From: Elephas maximus indicus | Lineage: Eukaryota; Chordata; Mammalia; Proboscidea; Elephantidae | Direction of reading: 5' to 3' | NCBI RefSeq assembly: GCF_024166365.1 | Contig: NC_064822.1 | Coordinates: 141,924,823 to 141,988,822, forward strand | DNA length: 64,000 nucleotides | Shown here: positions 1-12,462 of the stretch, piece after piece | How positions within the stretch are numbered: position 1 is the first letter of the stretch | How the letters are laid out: every line of letters starts with the position of its first letter | Translations under genes and position numbers: made by a program | The notes under the pieces: generated by a model | Seen by the model: only the letters and a program-made list of their open reading frames with translations | The model's database searches: none | What the model was told of the DNA's origin: nothing

Positions 1-152
1 ATGTCACAAAAGGAGAGACTGGAAGGGCTGACTCATTAGGGGGAGAGCAAGTGGGAGTACGGAGTAAGGTGTATATAAACTTATATGTGACAGTTTAACT
101 TGATTTGTAAACGTTCACTTGAAGCTCAATAGAAGTTAATAATAAAAAAAAA
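1..152 (+). mobile_element. L1 3' UTR end with A-tail (cut by window edge)
   Basis: Positions 1-152 match the last bases of the afrotherian L1 3' UTR seen again near 2030-2136 and 43980-44107. Shared features are the CTCATTAGGGGGAGAGCA-like segment, GTGTATATAAACTT, TTGATTTGTAAAC and a terminal A-tract at 143-152. It is followed directly by a second L1 3' part. The start of the element is outside the window. Confidence 0.8.
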
Positions 153-2138
153 AGGTGCTGGCGTAACTGGATAGCCATCTGCAAAAAAATGAAACAAGAC
201 CCATACCTCACACCATGCACACAAACTAACTCAAAATGGGTCAAAGACCTAAATATTGAATGTAAAACGATAAAGATCATGGCAGAAAAAATAGGGACAA
301 TGCTAGGAGCCCTAATACATGGCATACTCAGTATACAAAACATTACTAATAATGCACAAACACCAGAAGAGAAACTAGATAACTGGGAGCATCTAAAAAT
401 CAAACACCGATGCTCATCCAAAGACTTCACCAAAACAGCAAAAAGACTACCTACAGGCTGGGAAAAAGTTTTTAGCTATGACATTTCTGATCAGAGTCTG
501 ATCTCTAAAATCTACATGATACTGCAAAAACTCAACAACAAAAAGACAAATAACCCAATTAAAAAATGAGCAAAGGATATGAACAGACACTTCACCAAAG
601 AAGACATTCAGGCTGCTAACAGATACATGAGGAAATGCTCATGATCATTAGCCATTAGAGAAGCGTAAATCAAAACTACAATGAGATTCCATCTCACTCC
701 AACAAGGCTGGCATTAATCCAAAAAACACAAAATAATAAAAGTTGGAGAGGTTGTGGAGAGACAGGAACACTTCTACACTGCTGGTGGGAATGTAAAATA
801 GTACAACTTTTGAAATCGATTTGTCACTTCCTTAAAAAGCTAGAAATAGAACTACCATACGATCCAGCAATCCCACTCCTTGGAATATATCCTAGAGAAA
901 CAGGAGCTTTTACATGAACAGGTATATGCACACCCATGTTCACTGCAGCACTGTTTACAACAGCAAAACGATGGAAGCAACCAAGGTGCCCATCACTGGA
1001 TGAATGGATAAATTATGGTATATTCACACAATGGAATACTATGATGAATCCATGAAACATCTCACAACATGGAAGAATCTGGAAGGCATCCAACTGAGTG
1101 AAATTAGTTGCAAAAGGGCAAATATTGTATGAGGCCACTATTATAAGAACTCAAGAAATAGTTTAAACAGAGAAGAAAATATTCTTTGATGGTTACAAGG
1201 GTGGGGAGGGAAGGAGAGAGGGGTATTCACTAATTAGATAGGAGACAAGAACTATCTTAGGTGAAGGAAAAGCCAACACACAGTACAGGACAGGTGAGAA
1301 CAAATGGACTAAACCAAAAGCAAAGAAGTTTCCTGAATACAACTGAATGTTTTGAAGACCAGAGTAGCAGGGGCAGGGGTCTGAGGACCATGGTTCCAGG
1401 GGACATCTAGGTCAATTGGCACAATAAAATCTATTAAGAAAACATTGTGCATCCCACTTTGGTGAGTGGCATCTGGGGTCTTAAACACTAGCAAGTAGGC
1501 ATCTAAGATCCATCAATTGGTCTCAACCCACCTGGAACAAAGGAGAATGAACACCAAAGACACAAGGTAGTTACGAGCCCAAGATACAGGAAGAGCCACA
1601 TAAATCAGAGACTACATCAGCCTGAGCCCAGAAGAACTAGATGGTGCCTGGCTACAACCGATGACTGCCCTGACAGGGAACACAACAGAGAATCCCTGAT
1701 GGAGCAGAACAGTGGGATGCTGACCTCAAATTCTCATAAAAAGACCAAACTTAACGGTCTGACTGAAACTAGAAGGCCCCCGGAGGTCATGGTCCCCAGA
1801 CCTTCTGTTAGTCCAAGACAGGACCCACTCGCAAAGCCAACTCTTCAGACAGGGATTGGACTGGACTATAACATAGAAAACGATACTGGTGAGGAGTCAG
1901 CTTCCTGGCTCAAGTAGACACATGAGAGACTATGTGGGCACCTTCCGTCTGGAGCGGAGATGCAAAGGCACAGGGGGACAGAAGCTGGCTGAATGGACAT
2001 AGGGAATACAGGGTGGAGATGAGTGTCCTGTCTCATTAGGGGGGAGCAACTAGGAGTACATAGCAAGGTGTGTATAAATTTCTGTATGAGAGACTGACTT
2101 GATTTGTAAACTTTCACATACAACACAATTAAAAAAAA
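153..2138 (+). mobile_element. 5'-truncated L1: ORF2 C-terminus plus 3' UTR
   Basis: This is the distal part of an afrotherian L1, parallel to 42090-44110. The frame at 189-569 reads [17 protein letters not shown] and onward, part of the ORF2 C-terminal region beyond the reverse transcriptase. A second piece at 681-917 contains the [15 protein letters not shown] motif typical of L1 ORF2. Stops and frameshifts break the frame. The 3' UTR runs from about 1150 to an A-tract ending near 2138. The element is 5'-truncated, as is usual for target-primed insertion, and abuts the A-tail of another L1 copy. It is a direct repeat of the 3' third of the full-length L1 in PAWR intron 3. Confidence 0.9.
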
Positions 2139-2196
2139 AAGTGGGACAATCAGACATTATGCATCTTCTGATGTGATTCAATAAATATACACCACT

Positions 2197-2758
2197 TGTC
2201 ATGGATTGAATTGTATCCCTCCAAAATGTGTCAACTTGGTTAGGCCACTATTCCCAGTATTGTGTGGTTGTCCTCCATTTTGTGATTGATGTAATTTTCT
2301 TATGTGCTGTAAATCCTAATCTCTGTCTGTGGTTAATGAGGCAAGATTAGATTATGTTAGGGAGGATTAGGGTGGGATATAACACCCTTGCTCAGGTCGC
2401 ATCCCTGATCCAATGTAAAGGGAGTTTCCCTGGGATGCGGCCTACATCACCTTTATCTTAGAAGAAATGAAAAGGAAGCAAGCAGAGAGTGAGGGGCCTC
2501 ATACCACCAAGAAAGCAGTGCTGGGAGCAGAGTGTGTCCTTTGGACTCAAGGTTCCTGTGCAGAGAAGCTCCTAGTCCAGGGGAAGATTGATGACAAGGA
2601 CCTTCCTCCAGAGCCAAGAGTGAGAAAGAAAGCTTTTCCCTGAAGATGACACCCTGAATTTGGACTTGTAGCTTACCAGACTGTGAGAGAATAAATTTCT
2701 CTTTGTTAAAAGCATCGATTCGTGGTATTTCCGTTATAGCAGCACTAGATGACTGACA
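2197..2758 (+). mobile_element. solo LTR, MaLR-like (MLT1-type)
   Basis: A 562-bp segment starts TGTCATGGATTGAATTG and ends ...CTAGATGACTGACA, with AATAAA at about 2691 shortly before the end. This is the layout of an ERVL-MaLR LTR. Flanking 5-mers ccact (2192-2196) and ccacc (2759-2763) are a near-match for the expected 5-bp target duplication. The last 60 bases recur inverted at 57636-57699. I assign it to the MaLR group from its ends and polyadenylation region. The exact subfamily, possibly afrotherian-specific, is not certain. No internal retroviral genes are present. Confidence 0.7.
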
Positions 2759-3469
2759 CCACCTATGAATTATTGTTAAACACACACACATATATATAGT
2801 TTAATAAAGCCTCTACAGCTAATTAACAATTTACAGAAAATAGAGGGGGACAGAAAAATATGTCAAACAGCACCATGAAAATGCAACCAGTCAATCCAAA
2901 AATGTGGACAATTCTACGGACCAAATGATATTTCTTCAATTTAAAAAACAGCAAAAAATGCGGGTGTAATTTATAGGTTTAAAAAAACTGAAGAGATGTT
3001 GTTAGTTTGTCAAGTCCAACTCATGAGACGTTAACCAAATGCAATCAATGACTCTTGTTTCAATACTTATTTGAGTAAACCAACTGTAAAAGGACATTTT
3101 TGGGGTATCTGGAGAAATCTGAACACAAAGTATTAGATGATGTGACAGCCACAAAATGGGCCTCTTGGATTTCCTACTGCAGCGAGGGGAATCGCCTGAT
3201 AGCTCCAGCTGCTGTACTCTTAATCCACCACCATGTGCAGCCAAGGCCATGCTTCCTACTTACTGGTTGCTCCCAGCCAACAAATGAACATAACAGGAAT
3301 ACAAAGCAGGCTCATTCCTGCAAGATGTGGGACTACTCAGGCAAGCAGGCAACTCTGGCTTGAGGATTCCCCCTAAGCCCTGCTTAAACTCTCTTAGAAC
3401 TGCACTGCTGGAAAAAATAAAAAGCCCACTTCTCTTGACACCAAATGTGCTGATCAATCCAAATCAGTT
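2759..3469. other. unassigned intergenic sequence
   Basis: No gene or confident repeat. Contains a short CA/TA-rich patch near 2780-2797. Part of 3310-3469 may belong to the LTR-like element that follows. Short overlapping frames on both strands resemble no known protein. Confidence 0.4.
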
Positions 3470-4260
3470 TATCATCAATTCTGGTCCCTTCTGTTCCACT
3501 TCTGACACCACCTGCACATGCCACACGTTTTCCTCTGACCGTAACAACCACCCAAAGCAAAGTCAGACCTCACAAGGTAAAGGGCACAGTACTCCAGACT
3601 GCCAGGCCTGCCCAAGACCTCAGACAGCAGCTTTGGAGTCCCCACAACACCCTCATTTCTGACTTGCTAGCTAAACATTTGGGGTCTTCCCACTACCCCT
3701 TCAAGATGCCAGCTACAAGCTCAAGGGTTCCCAGGGCTTCCTCTCACTTCTGACCTTCCAGCTCACACTACTCTCTCAGGTTCAATAATTCACTACAATA
3801 ATTCAGAGAACTAATCATTACAGTTTTGTTTTTTTTACAGCAAAAAGGATGCAAATGAAGAGACACATTGGACAAGGTCTGGGAAGGTTCCCAGCGCAAG
3901 GAATCCATGTCCCAAAAAGGGATGCACTACCCTCCCATATCTTTCACCAAGCAGGAAGCTCATAAAACTTCCATGTCCAGAAACTTTATTGGGTTCTCCT
4001 TACATAAGCATTATTGAGCGAATCATTCTCCAGTCCCCTCCCCTTAAGTTGGGCTGATACCAGGTGGTAAGTCTTTCTGGCCTGGCCAGCCCCCACCACC
4101 CAAGAGGCACCTCATGGGTGTAAACTCTCAAGTGTGATCTGGAGGCCTCATCAAAGACACTTCAATCACTGGGGAAATTCCAAGGTTTTAGAGGTTCTCT
4201 CTCAGGAATCAAGAACAAAAACCAAATTCTTTGTGTAAAGCTGATCTAAACCCACACCAA
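3470..4260 (-). mobile_element. ancient ERVL-type LTR (possibly MER21-like)
   Basis: Read on the minus strand the block resembles an old ERVL LTR. On the plus strand the recognisable parts are the AAGGATGCAAATGAAGAGAC block near 3845, TGGGAAGGTTCCCAGCGCAAG-like sequence near 3880, and GGGAAATTCCAAGGTTTTAG near 4171. These resemble MER21-class LTR sequence from memory. Divergence is high and the ends are not defined, so the family call is tentative. Confidence 0.45.
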
Positions 4261-4429
4261 CCATCCTTATTCCCAAGAACCAGACCTGCATTAAGGTCGA
4301 CAGTTTTCCCAGTCTCCCAAGTTTTCCTCACAAGTGTTTTCCTCCAATAGATCTCTTGCATGTCTGTTTCTCCAAGAACTGAACTCAACAGATGCTACTG
4401 AGAAATTAACACTAATTTTGTTAGACATA

Positions 4430-5030
4430 ATAATATTGTGGTTATTTTTGTCCCTATTTACTAGAGACGCATATTGACATATTTACAGGTGAAATAATGA
4501 CTGGGATTTACTTTAAAACACCTGAGCAACAAAGGAAAAAAGAAGAGGGATAGATAAGATTGGCAAGATGTTGATAATTATTGAAACCGAATCAAGGATA
4601 CGTAGGTTCATTTAACTATATTCTCCACTTTTGTGTATATCTGAAACTCTCCACAGTAACAACTGAAAAATACCTAACCAGTAATCCTCAAAGCTGTCAA
4701 GGTTATTAAAAACCAGGAGAGAGGCTGTCACAACCAAAAGGAGCCTAAGGAGACAAGATGACTAAATGTAATGTGGTATCCTGGACTGAATCCTGTAACA
4801 GAAAAAGGACATTAGGGAAAAACTAAGGAAATGTGAATAAAGTATGGACTTTAGTGAATAATAATGTATTAATATTGGCTCATTAATTGTGACAAATGTA
4901 TCATACTAATGCCAAGACATTAACAGTAGGAGAAACTGGGTGTGAGCATATGAAAACTCTTGCACTACCCTTCACAATAACTCTGCAAATCCAACACTGT
5001 TTCAAAATTTTTTTAAAGTAAAAATAGTAG
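4430..5030 (+). mobile_element. old L1M-type 3' ends (two adjacent pieces)
   Basis: Two segments resemble 3' ends of ancient L1M LINEs. The first is about 4430-4665 and ends with the TTTTGTGTATATCTGAAACT motif. The second is about 4740-5020, includes TGGTATCCTGGACTGAATCC and GGAGAAACTGGGTGTGAG, and ends in a T/A-rich tail. Both are heavily mutated and non-coding. Assignment is from memory of common mammalian L1M tails. Confidence 0.45.
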
Positions 5031-5585
5031 ATTTAAATACATTATATAAAAATGATACCAAATCAATAGTCTTTTATTTTTTTTCTTTATTCATTGAGAT
5101 GCAATACTGTGGATTTCTTCCATTTGATCAATAAGTAGAAAATGCTACTGATTTCTACGTTCACAGAAGGTAAGCTTTGAGCATTCATTTCCCCATAGCC
5201 CATCCCACAGTGTTCACACGTGAAAAAATATGTAACTGAAAAGAAATATTTATTTGCATCAATTTTTAAAATTTGACAAAAATGCATTATTGTTACCAAG
5301 AACCTTCTGGCAGTAACAGAGAGAAACCTCACACAGAAAAAAGATTTTATTTCATAGTCTCCCAGACTTGAGAACCTATCTGCGATCCAAAGATAACAAA
5401 TACCAAACTAATGGGGTTTGTGTCAAGCTGCCAATATCCATGCTGAAGCTTTTCCTGATACCATCTTTTGCAATGTAAGCATCAACAAAAAGGATCATTT
5501 TTTTTACAAGTTTCTGTTATGTTAATTATAGAATATCCAAAAAGAAAGACTCAAGCTCTTTGCTTAAAAATAGACATCCATAATA

Positions 5586-5774
5586 CAGTGGTTCACAAGC
5601 TTTGACCTGCATCAGAATCACCTGGAGGGCTTGTTAAAACACAGACTGTTGGGCCTCACCCTCAAAGTTTCTGCTTCAGTAGGTCCTGGGTGGGGCTCAA
5701 AAATCTGCATGTGTAACAGGTTCCTAAGTGAAGCCAATGCTACTAGTGTGGGGACATCACTTTGAAAACCAGTA
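5586..5774 (+). mobile_element. MER5A-type hAT-Charlie DNA transposon
   Basis: About 189 bp start CAGTGGTTCACAAGCTTTGA and end CTTTGAAAACCAGTAG, which are the inverted ends of MER5A. Internal TCACCTGGAGGGCTTGTTAA and TCAGTAGGTCCTGGGTGGGG are MER5A consensus blocks. It is a non-autonomous fossil shared across placental mammals. Confidence 0.92.
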
Positions 5775-5827
5775 GCAAAATATTTAACAGGACAATGACG
5801 ATGTCATAAAAGTATGTCATCATAGTA

Positions 5828-5945
5828 TAAAGCCCAAAGCTTTGCAGTCAGACTAACTTTGTGACCTTGGGCAAATTACTTACCCTCCATTTGTACTCTG
5901 CACAGGTTTAAAAGGATCAAATAAAATACATAATACCTGCACGTA
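5828..5945 (+). mobile_element. MIR SINE fragment
   Basis: Contains the MIR core: GCAGTCAGACTAACTTTGTG, GACCTTGGGCAAATTACTTA and a degraded 3' part, AAAAGGATCAAATAAAAT. It is an ancient mammalian tRNA-derived SINE. Confidence 0.8.
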
Positions 5946-6039
5946 TGGCTACTGGGGTTAAAGTTACACTCAAATTGCTACCTAAGCAAGTCACTATGCT
6001 TGGCTGAACTCTTAAGGCATATTGATCTTTAAAAAAAAA

Positions 6040-6630
6040 GTTAGAAGACAGCAGGAGGAGGAGACCCAGGAACTGGAGAGGGAAATGGATTGCAGGTCTA
6101 ACTGCCTCCTTGAACTAATACCTCCATTGCCATGAGACCAGAAGAAAAAGATGGCGCCCAGCTACCATTACTGAACATTTTCATCAAGGACCCAATGGAT
6201 GGATTCTGATTAAAAAGAGGAAAAATGTGGGAAAGAATTTAAAAATCTTATAGAAAGCAGATGTATTGGACCCACTGGGACTAAGGGAACCCCTGAATTT
6301 AGAGCCCTGAAATAATCTCTAAGCCTTAAATTGAAATTATCCCAAGAAGTCATCTTTAAACAACAGTTTAGCTCAGTGAGTAAAGAATGTTCTCCTTTAA
6401 CAGTGCACTCTTTTAAAGAATTATCTGTATGAGATCAAAATCTAAAACAAAAGGAGAAGTTTAAGGAACAGATAGCCTAAGTTAATGGTGGTGAAACAGT
6501 ATAAGTAGATAGCTAGCTAGACTGGTGGCACAATGCAAAGAGTGTGACCAATGTCATCAGACTGTACATGTAGAAAAGGCTGAATGGATGGTTGTTTTGT
6601 CATACACATTTTCGCCTCCCCCCCCCAAAA
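6040..6630 (+). mobile_element. old L1 3' UTR fragment
   Basis: Matches the afrotherian L1 3' UTR pattern GAGACCAGAAGAA...GATGG...CCAGCTACCA at 6132-6170, and follows the same order of blocks as 57706-58240 (TGGACC(C/A)A(C/A)T, CTTTAAACA/CCTTAAACAG, then a T-rich end). It is diverged and non-coding. An RTE 3' end begins immediately after. Confidence 0.6.
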
Positions 6631-6644
6631 AGGAGAAACAGAGG

Positions 6645-7106
6645 CACTTTCAGATATCTTAAGATCTTTAAAGTGTTAAAAAGCAAAGATGTCACCTTGA
6701 AGACTAAGGTGCGTGACCCAAGCCAAGGTGTTTTTGATCGCCTCACACGCGTGGCAAAAGCTGGACAATGAGTAAGGAAGACCAAAGAAGAATTGACACC
6801 TTTGAATTATGGTGTTGGTGAAGAATACTGACCATAACATGGGCTGCCAAACGAACGAACAAATCTGTCTTGGAAGAAGTACAACCAGAGTGCTTCTTAG
6901 AAGCAAGGACGGCGAGACTATGTCTCGCATGCTTTAGACATGTTATCAGGAGAGACCAGTCCCTGGAGAAGGACATCATGCCTGGTAAAGTAGAGGGACA
7001 GTGAAAAAGAGGAAGACCCTCAATGAGATGAATTGACACAGCGGTTACAACAATGGTCCCTATGAGTCAGAACCGACTTGATGGCACCTGACAACAACAA
7101 GACCTC
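6645..7106 (+). mobile_element. RTE LINE 3' end (5'-truncated)
   Basis: The sequence around 6670-7080 is the sense-strand counterpart of the 3' parts of the three antisense RTE copies in PAWR introns. Features include AAAGATGTCACCTTGAAGAC, a stretch encoding the C-terminal ...RRILRI-like region (CTGTCTTGGAAGAAGTACA), AGAGACCAGTCCCTGGAGAA, and the 3' terminus TATGAGTCAGAACCGACTTG followed by ACAACAACA. No intact frame remains. The terminal segment resembles the AfroSINE tail. Confidence 0.85.
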
Positions 7107-9033
7107 CAATTAGCATTTTTAAAGTGTCCACTATTTACCCCATTACAATCTTCACTGATTCAGTGGCCACACTTAAAATAGTAAACGAATGAAATAATTT
7201 TACTTCAAAGTAGTGATGTTGCTTCTTGTTCTGAAACATCCATACATGAAGCTTTCAATCTGCTATGGGTACTAGTAGTTTCCAACTTTTCTTAACATTA
7301 GCAGATGAATGTATTCTTACCAAAAGTAATTTACAGACTCTTCAAATTTGGATTCTCTGTCTTTGACTGATAGCTTTGTTTATACTTCCTCTCTACAAGA
7401 ATAAAAGAAATCAGATACCCTGCTATTAATTTTTAATAATTTGTTTCCTTAAAGTTAAAATGTCCACTGATAACAATCTACTTTTGTTTAACCACAACAG
7501 TCTACATTTTAAAGGAATACAAGTATTTCTCCGTAAAGAAGCCTGTAACATAATGTAAAGACTGTGAATTTCACATCCCATGGCAGGTCTAAACAGGGAT
7601 AGCAACTGATCACATATGGATTAAGATAATTTATACTGAATAATTGAGCATTTTTTAATATAGAAAACATACACAACAATCAAACTCTTGTTTTTCTTTC
7701 ACATTTATAAAGTAAAAGTTCACTCTACCTTTCTAGATTGGCTCATATTAATTTTTTTTCATGTTGCCCAACTAACTGACACCAAATAAAAAGCTTTTTT
7801 CTTTATTAAAAGTACTTTGATTAAGGCTCAGAAGTTTTTTGAAAGAGTACAACTGTACTTTTGGTCCAAGATTAAGAGCAATTTTGCTTCCAAGTTTCCT
7901 TTCTACCCTCATCAGGACAGACATCAAAAGAAATGTAAAGGATATTATAACCACTCCTATTCCTTTAATGGGAAGGATCGGTATGGCACAATTCTTTCCC
8001 AAAAGCTAACCAGGAAGAAAAGGTAACCTCTTGTAGAGGTGAAGAAAAGAAACTGGAGCAATAAGATTAAGGAAATATGTGGATAGTTTACAATTGCCGA
8101 TAGAAGTATGTGCATGTGTAAGCATACAAACAGTGGGAATTGTATCTAGAAAGAAAGAAAAAAAAGATTTGATGGAAGTCTAAGATAGAGTCCACTTCAA
8201 TTAAGACTGTGGGACCTTGCAAAATTTTTTCAATGGGCTTGCTAATGGAGTATGCTTTTACGTAAGGACTTGAGACACTGTCTAAACAGACTGACCTGAA
8301 GGATGCTGGTTCACATGTTAGACATGTACAACATTACTGAGAAGGCGAATTTAGGGTTCTGGAAGTAAGGAAGACTGATTAGCTGGTGTAGCTGTATGAA
8401 GAATGACACAGTCAACAAAAGGTTATGTAAACCATTTACTAAAGAAACAAAAAGGCTGGATTTTTACATTCCCAGACCCCGACTTATCATTTTCAAACTA
8501 AGGACCTAAAATGCTTTGAACACCATGAGATTTAGTTTATAACAGTTACAATTTTTAATTTAAAAACTATTCACGCAGTTTTAAAACACAAACGGAAACT
8601 CTTCAGTCAGGATGAGCATGTGTGCACTTCCTCACTTATTTAAGAAGCTCCACCATTAATATATTCATATCCTATCAACTCTTTTTGTTTCTTAAAACAT
8701 CATTTCCTTCTAAAATAATACACCACATACAGAATTTAAAAGTAATGCATATTGTGCCAGTATGAGGTGCATAAACTAATTAAAATATTAGCATCACCCC
8801 ATAACTTTAAAAAGAAAACTCACGGTCAGGGGTTTACTGATAGTACGGGAAGGAAAAATCAATTAATTGGTGTTGAAAAGTAAATGAAAATTTACTTTTC
8901 TACTGAGAGACTCTTATTTTACATACAAAGCACACTAACACTGAATCTATATAAAGGAGACTATTCTGCAAAGAGAATCTATGCAATGAGAATGATGAAA
9001 GCTGTTTACGCAATATTTATGTGTTCAATACCC
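7107..9033. other. unassigned intergenic sequence
   Basis: About 1.9 kb of AT-rich sequence with no confident repeat or gene. Overlapping 60-76 codon frames at 7772-8026 on both strands have no recognisable motif and are likely chance. Confidence 0.5.
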
Positions 9034-9196
9034 AAAAACCAAACCCAGTGCCGTCGAGTTGATTCCAACTCATAGTGACCCTATAGGACAGAGTAGAACT
9101 GCCCCATAGAGCTTCCAAGGAGCGCCTGGTGGATTTGAACTGCCAACCCTTTGGTTAGCAGCCGTAGCACTTAACCACTATGCCACCAGTGTTTCC
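9034..9196 (-). mobile_element. AfroSINE (short form)
   Basis: Full short-form AfroSINE in reverse orientation: AAAACCAAACCCAGTGCCGT at the left (its 3' end) and CCACCAGTGTTTCC at the right (its 5' end), with tRNA-like A and B boxes on the minus strand. GTGTTCAATA occurs at 9021-9030 and again after the element, consistent with a target duplication that was later amplified (see the tandem repeat at 9199-9240). Confidence 0.97.
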
Positions 9197-9198
9197 TA

Positions 9199-9240
9199 AG
9201 TGTTCAATAAAAAGTGTTCAATAAAAAGTGTTCAATACAT
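9199..9240. repeat. three-copy 14-bp tandem repeat at SINE target site
   Basis: The unit agtgttcaataaaa occurs about three times; the last copy ends ...caatacat. Its core gtgttcaata equals the sequence at 9021-9030 just before the SINE. The duplicated target sequence therefore appears to have expanded next to the insertion. Confidence 0.9.
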
Positions 9241-9912
9241 GATCTAAATGTTTCCCCACAAATATTTGGATTACCTGAATTACCCAATTCTTCAACTAAG
9301 TAGTATGTTTTAACTTTCATATGGTCTCCACTGGAAGCAATGACAGCTGCTTAAATTTAGAAGAAAAACATAATAATAAAAACCCTAAATACCATTGTCA
9401 AATCATTCAAGAAACAAGTTCACCAAAGAAAATACACCTAATTAGGTATATGGAGAAAAGAGAAATGGAACAAAACAAACACCAGTACGTAATCAATGTT
9501 GATCAAGTGATCATCACTAATATTCTATTACTATCAGAGTAACTGCCAATATATGTGTTGATTAGAGTAGAATTAAATACTTTAAAACAAACCAATAATG
9601 TATACACAAATACTAACTCAAAATCATATTTGAATACCATCAACAATTTGGTGTATCTGACATACATTAAATTCTTTTTACCTTATTACTGTTATAAATA
9701 ACTTAAAAATGTCCTTTTCCTAATGCATAAATAATTATCTAAAAGAGTATGGTAACGTACTTCCCAAAGTGCAAGTAGCTTTTCAATAAATGCTGCAGCA
9801 AATCAAACAGTACCTATTAACTAGACGTAAAAGACAATGAGTACAACAAACAAAGAAAAAAAAACATTTTTTTTAAGCCTTTTGAGTGAGCTATTCTTTT
9901 TTATTCAGATTA
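9241..9912. other. unassigned intergenic sequence
   Basis: AT-rich, with no confident repeat. The 73-codon frame at 9321-9542 has no recognisable motif. Confidence 0.5.
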
Positions 9913-10075
9913 GGGAAACCCTGGTGGCCATAGTGGTTAAGTGCTATGGCTGCGACCAAAGGATTGGCAGTTTGAATCCGCCAGGCGCTCCTCGGAAACT
10001 CCATGGGGCACTTCTACTCTGTCCTATAGGGCCGCTATGAGTCGGAATCGACTCATCAGCACTGGGTTTGGTTTT
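9913..10075 (+). mobile_element. AfroSINE (short form) with 16-bp target duplication
   Basis: Sense copy starting GGAAACCCTGGTGGCC and ending CACTGGGTTTGGTTTTC. It is flanked by a perfect 16-bp duplication cttttttattcagatt immediately left (9896-9911) and right (about 10079-10094). The tRNA-derived head, A box TAGTGGTTAAG and B box GTTTGAATCC are visible. The intact duplication suggests a fairly recent insertion. Confidence 0.98.
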
Positions 10076-10221
10076 CTCTCTTTTTTATTCAGATTGGACA
10101 GGCTACTGCTAATCAGACTGCACTTTGTGCTACCGACATACACTATATGTAGATTATACATTACTAGAAGGAAGGGTTGGTCCGTGCCTATTTTTTTTTA
10201 AAACAACTGTAATATCTATAC

Positions 10222-10385
10222 GGAAATATCTGGTGGCCTAGCAGTTAAGTGCTATGGCTGCTAACCAAAAGGTTGGCAGTTCAAATCTACCAGGCACTCC
10301 TTGGAAACTCTACGGGGCGGTTCTACTCTGTCCTACACAGTTGCTGAGTTGGAATCAACTTGACCGCAACAGGTTTTTTTGGTTT
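10222..10385 (+). mobile_element. AfroSINE (short form), more diverged
   Basis: Sense copy: GGAAATATCTGGTGGCCTAG, B box GTTCAAATCTACC, body CTACGGGGCGGTTCTACTCT and tail GAATCAACTTGACCGCAACA. It has more substitutions than the neighbour at 9913, so it is probably older. Confidence 0.94.
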
Positions 10386-12408
10386 ATTATCTGTAACAGT
10401 ATCATATACCCAGATGACTTAAGATATTTGCTCAAGAAATGGGTCTGAGAATTTAATGTAAACGCCCTCAATACATATGTTCTCGTACACTCACATAATT
10501 ATTTTTGGGAGGATAGGGGTTTAGATTTAACATGCTATGAGATTCTACCTAACTAAAATAAAAAACAAAAAACAGTACGGGCTTAGGTTTTCTTGGGTTA
10601 TGGTTCAAGTCTTTAAACTGGTAGTGAAATAATCAGTTTCTATAAACCAAGGAGAAAATGTAACAACAGGTTGGTGCACCTGATAAGCAAAATATTAGTT
10701 GTCTGCTGTTGGTACAATGCTTTCAGTTTAATGGCACAGGAAAATAAAAGTGTCACACTCATTCTCAGGTAAGTAATACAAATTACAATCCTGATTAATG
10801 GGATGTTCTTTATTTATGACAGCATAGTTTCAATACAAAAGTCAAGCTTTACAGTACATATTGGGAATGCTTCACATACAACATGAGGATGTTCAGCACT
10901 AACTTCGACACGTTAAAGTTCTGATTCCTGAATTCTTTCTCACTTAATAAAACCCAGCAATGGAAAGCTGGTGTGTTTGGTTTCTCATATTGTAATAATG
11001 AAAATTTGTGTCTGAATTCTGTAACTAGTTATTAACAAAATCATGACTAGCAAGTCCCAATGCTGGATGGGACTTACTAGGCAATGATAAAAAAAAATCA
11101 TGTAACTACAAAAAAGATGAAAGATTACTGTCACTACACATGTGAAAAATGTCCAAAAGACCAGATCAATTATCAAATTCAAGATTTTTGAAGTTTTGTC
11201 TTCCAACACATGGATGCTTCCATTATATTGACTTACGCTGTTTCCAACAAAATATTCGCGGACTAAAAACATCGCATTTTAATTTCTAATTAGAAAAATC
11301 CAGATTAATACATAAACATAAGAAAACATAAGCCACATGTAATTGAGGAAGATTTTCACCTTAAAAATACATCGTTTCATGTACTTGCCCCTGATATTTA
11401 ACTTTCTATGTTTTAAACTACTTAAGCAACTCTGACTTCTAATCTACTAAATTTGGTAAAATCCCTTATTTAGAAATACACCACCAAAAGCCTTCCCCTT
11501 CCTCTCTGCAGGTAACTGTAGTGCAATCAAGTTACCAACAATTCTAGAAAAAGGGGGATAAATATCACTTCAGTAATTTTCATGTTTGTTTTAAAGATAA
11601 TAAGGATGTTGTTTTGAAAATGATCTCATAAACGCATTAGAACTTTGGATGTTTTTATTATGCTACAAATTCCCAGGACATATAAAAAATTTTCTAAACA
11701 GAATAATTTCATAAACACTAGCACTTTATTGACAATAGCCAAGTTTTCTAAGGTAGTGGTTATTTCAGTTACCTTTTAAAAATCTCAACACTTTTATAAA
11801 CCTTAAGAAGAAATTGTACCAGATTTTACTTCATCTTTTCAATATTCAGTGTGAAATAAATATACATATTAGGGAGGGGGCAGTGGACAGTATGTGAAAT
11901 GTTTTTGCCACAGTTACCACGTCTCCTGTATTTGCACTAGGCATCTTTATGTTAAAAAAGCAAAAATCTCTGTGGGAAATGTTCCCCATGAACTGAAGAA
12001 GAAGAAAATTGCAAGAACGTTTCAGTCTTTAATGGTATAATTTTAAAATGTAAAATGTTTCTTTACCTATATATGGATTAAATAGAAAATTCAAAATAAT
12101 TGTCTTTTTTCTCTGTAACTAAAAAATGAATACATTATTTTTAAGGCTAGAAAATGGCAGCATTTCCACAACATCCAAAAGGTGAATGGAACATTAGGCA
12201 ATACTGACATGTCTATCACTTAGCTGTTAAAAGGAGATTAAGTGCCTTACAGCCAAGGGAGTCACTGAGTGTGGCATGCTCCTTCAGACATTTGGGCGGC
12301 AGATCGCCGTTCCCAGGCTGCATAATAGTCTTTAAGAAGGAAGACCTTATGCAGTAATTTTGCCAACTATACCAAGTTTAGTAATCTAACATTGAACTCT
12401 TGGTGAGC

Positions 12409-12413
<5 letters not shown>

Positions 12414-12459
<46 letters not shown>
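12414..12459. repeat. (AT)n microsatellite, about 23 units
   Basis: An uninterrupted alternating AT run of 46 bases lies about 1.8 kb beyond the PAWR stop codon. It is self-complementary, prone to length change and able to form a cruciform or hairpin. If the PAWR 3' UTR extends this far it would be transcribed as (UA)n. Confidence 0.97.

Positions 12460-12462
<3 letters not shown>

Noticed and set aside
7772-8026. paired open frames on both strands
   Set aside because: Short, overlapping and without motif or codon signal; typical of chance in AT-rich intergenic DNA.
12414-12459. TATA-box-like promoter
   Set aside because: It is an (AT)n microsatellite with no nearby transcript start features.
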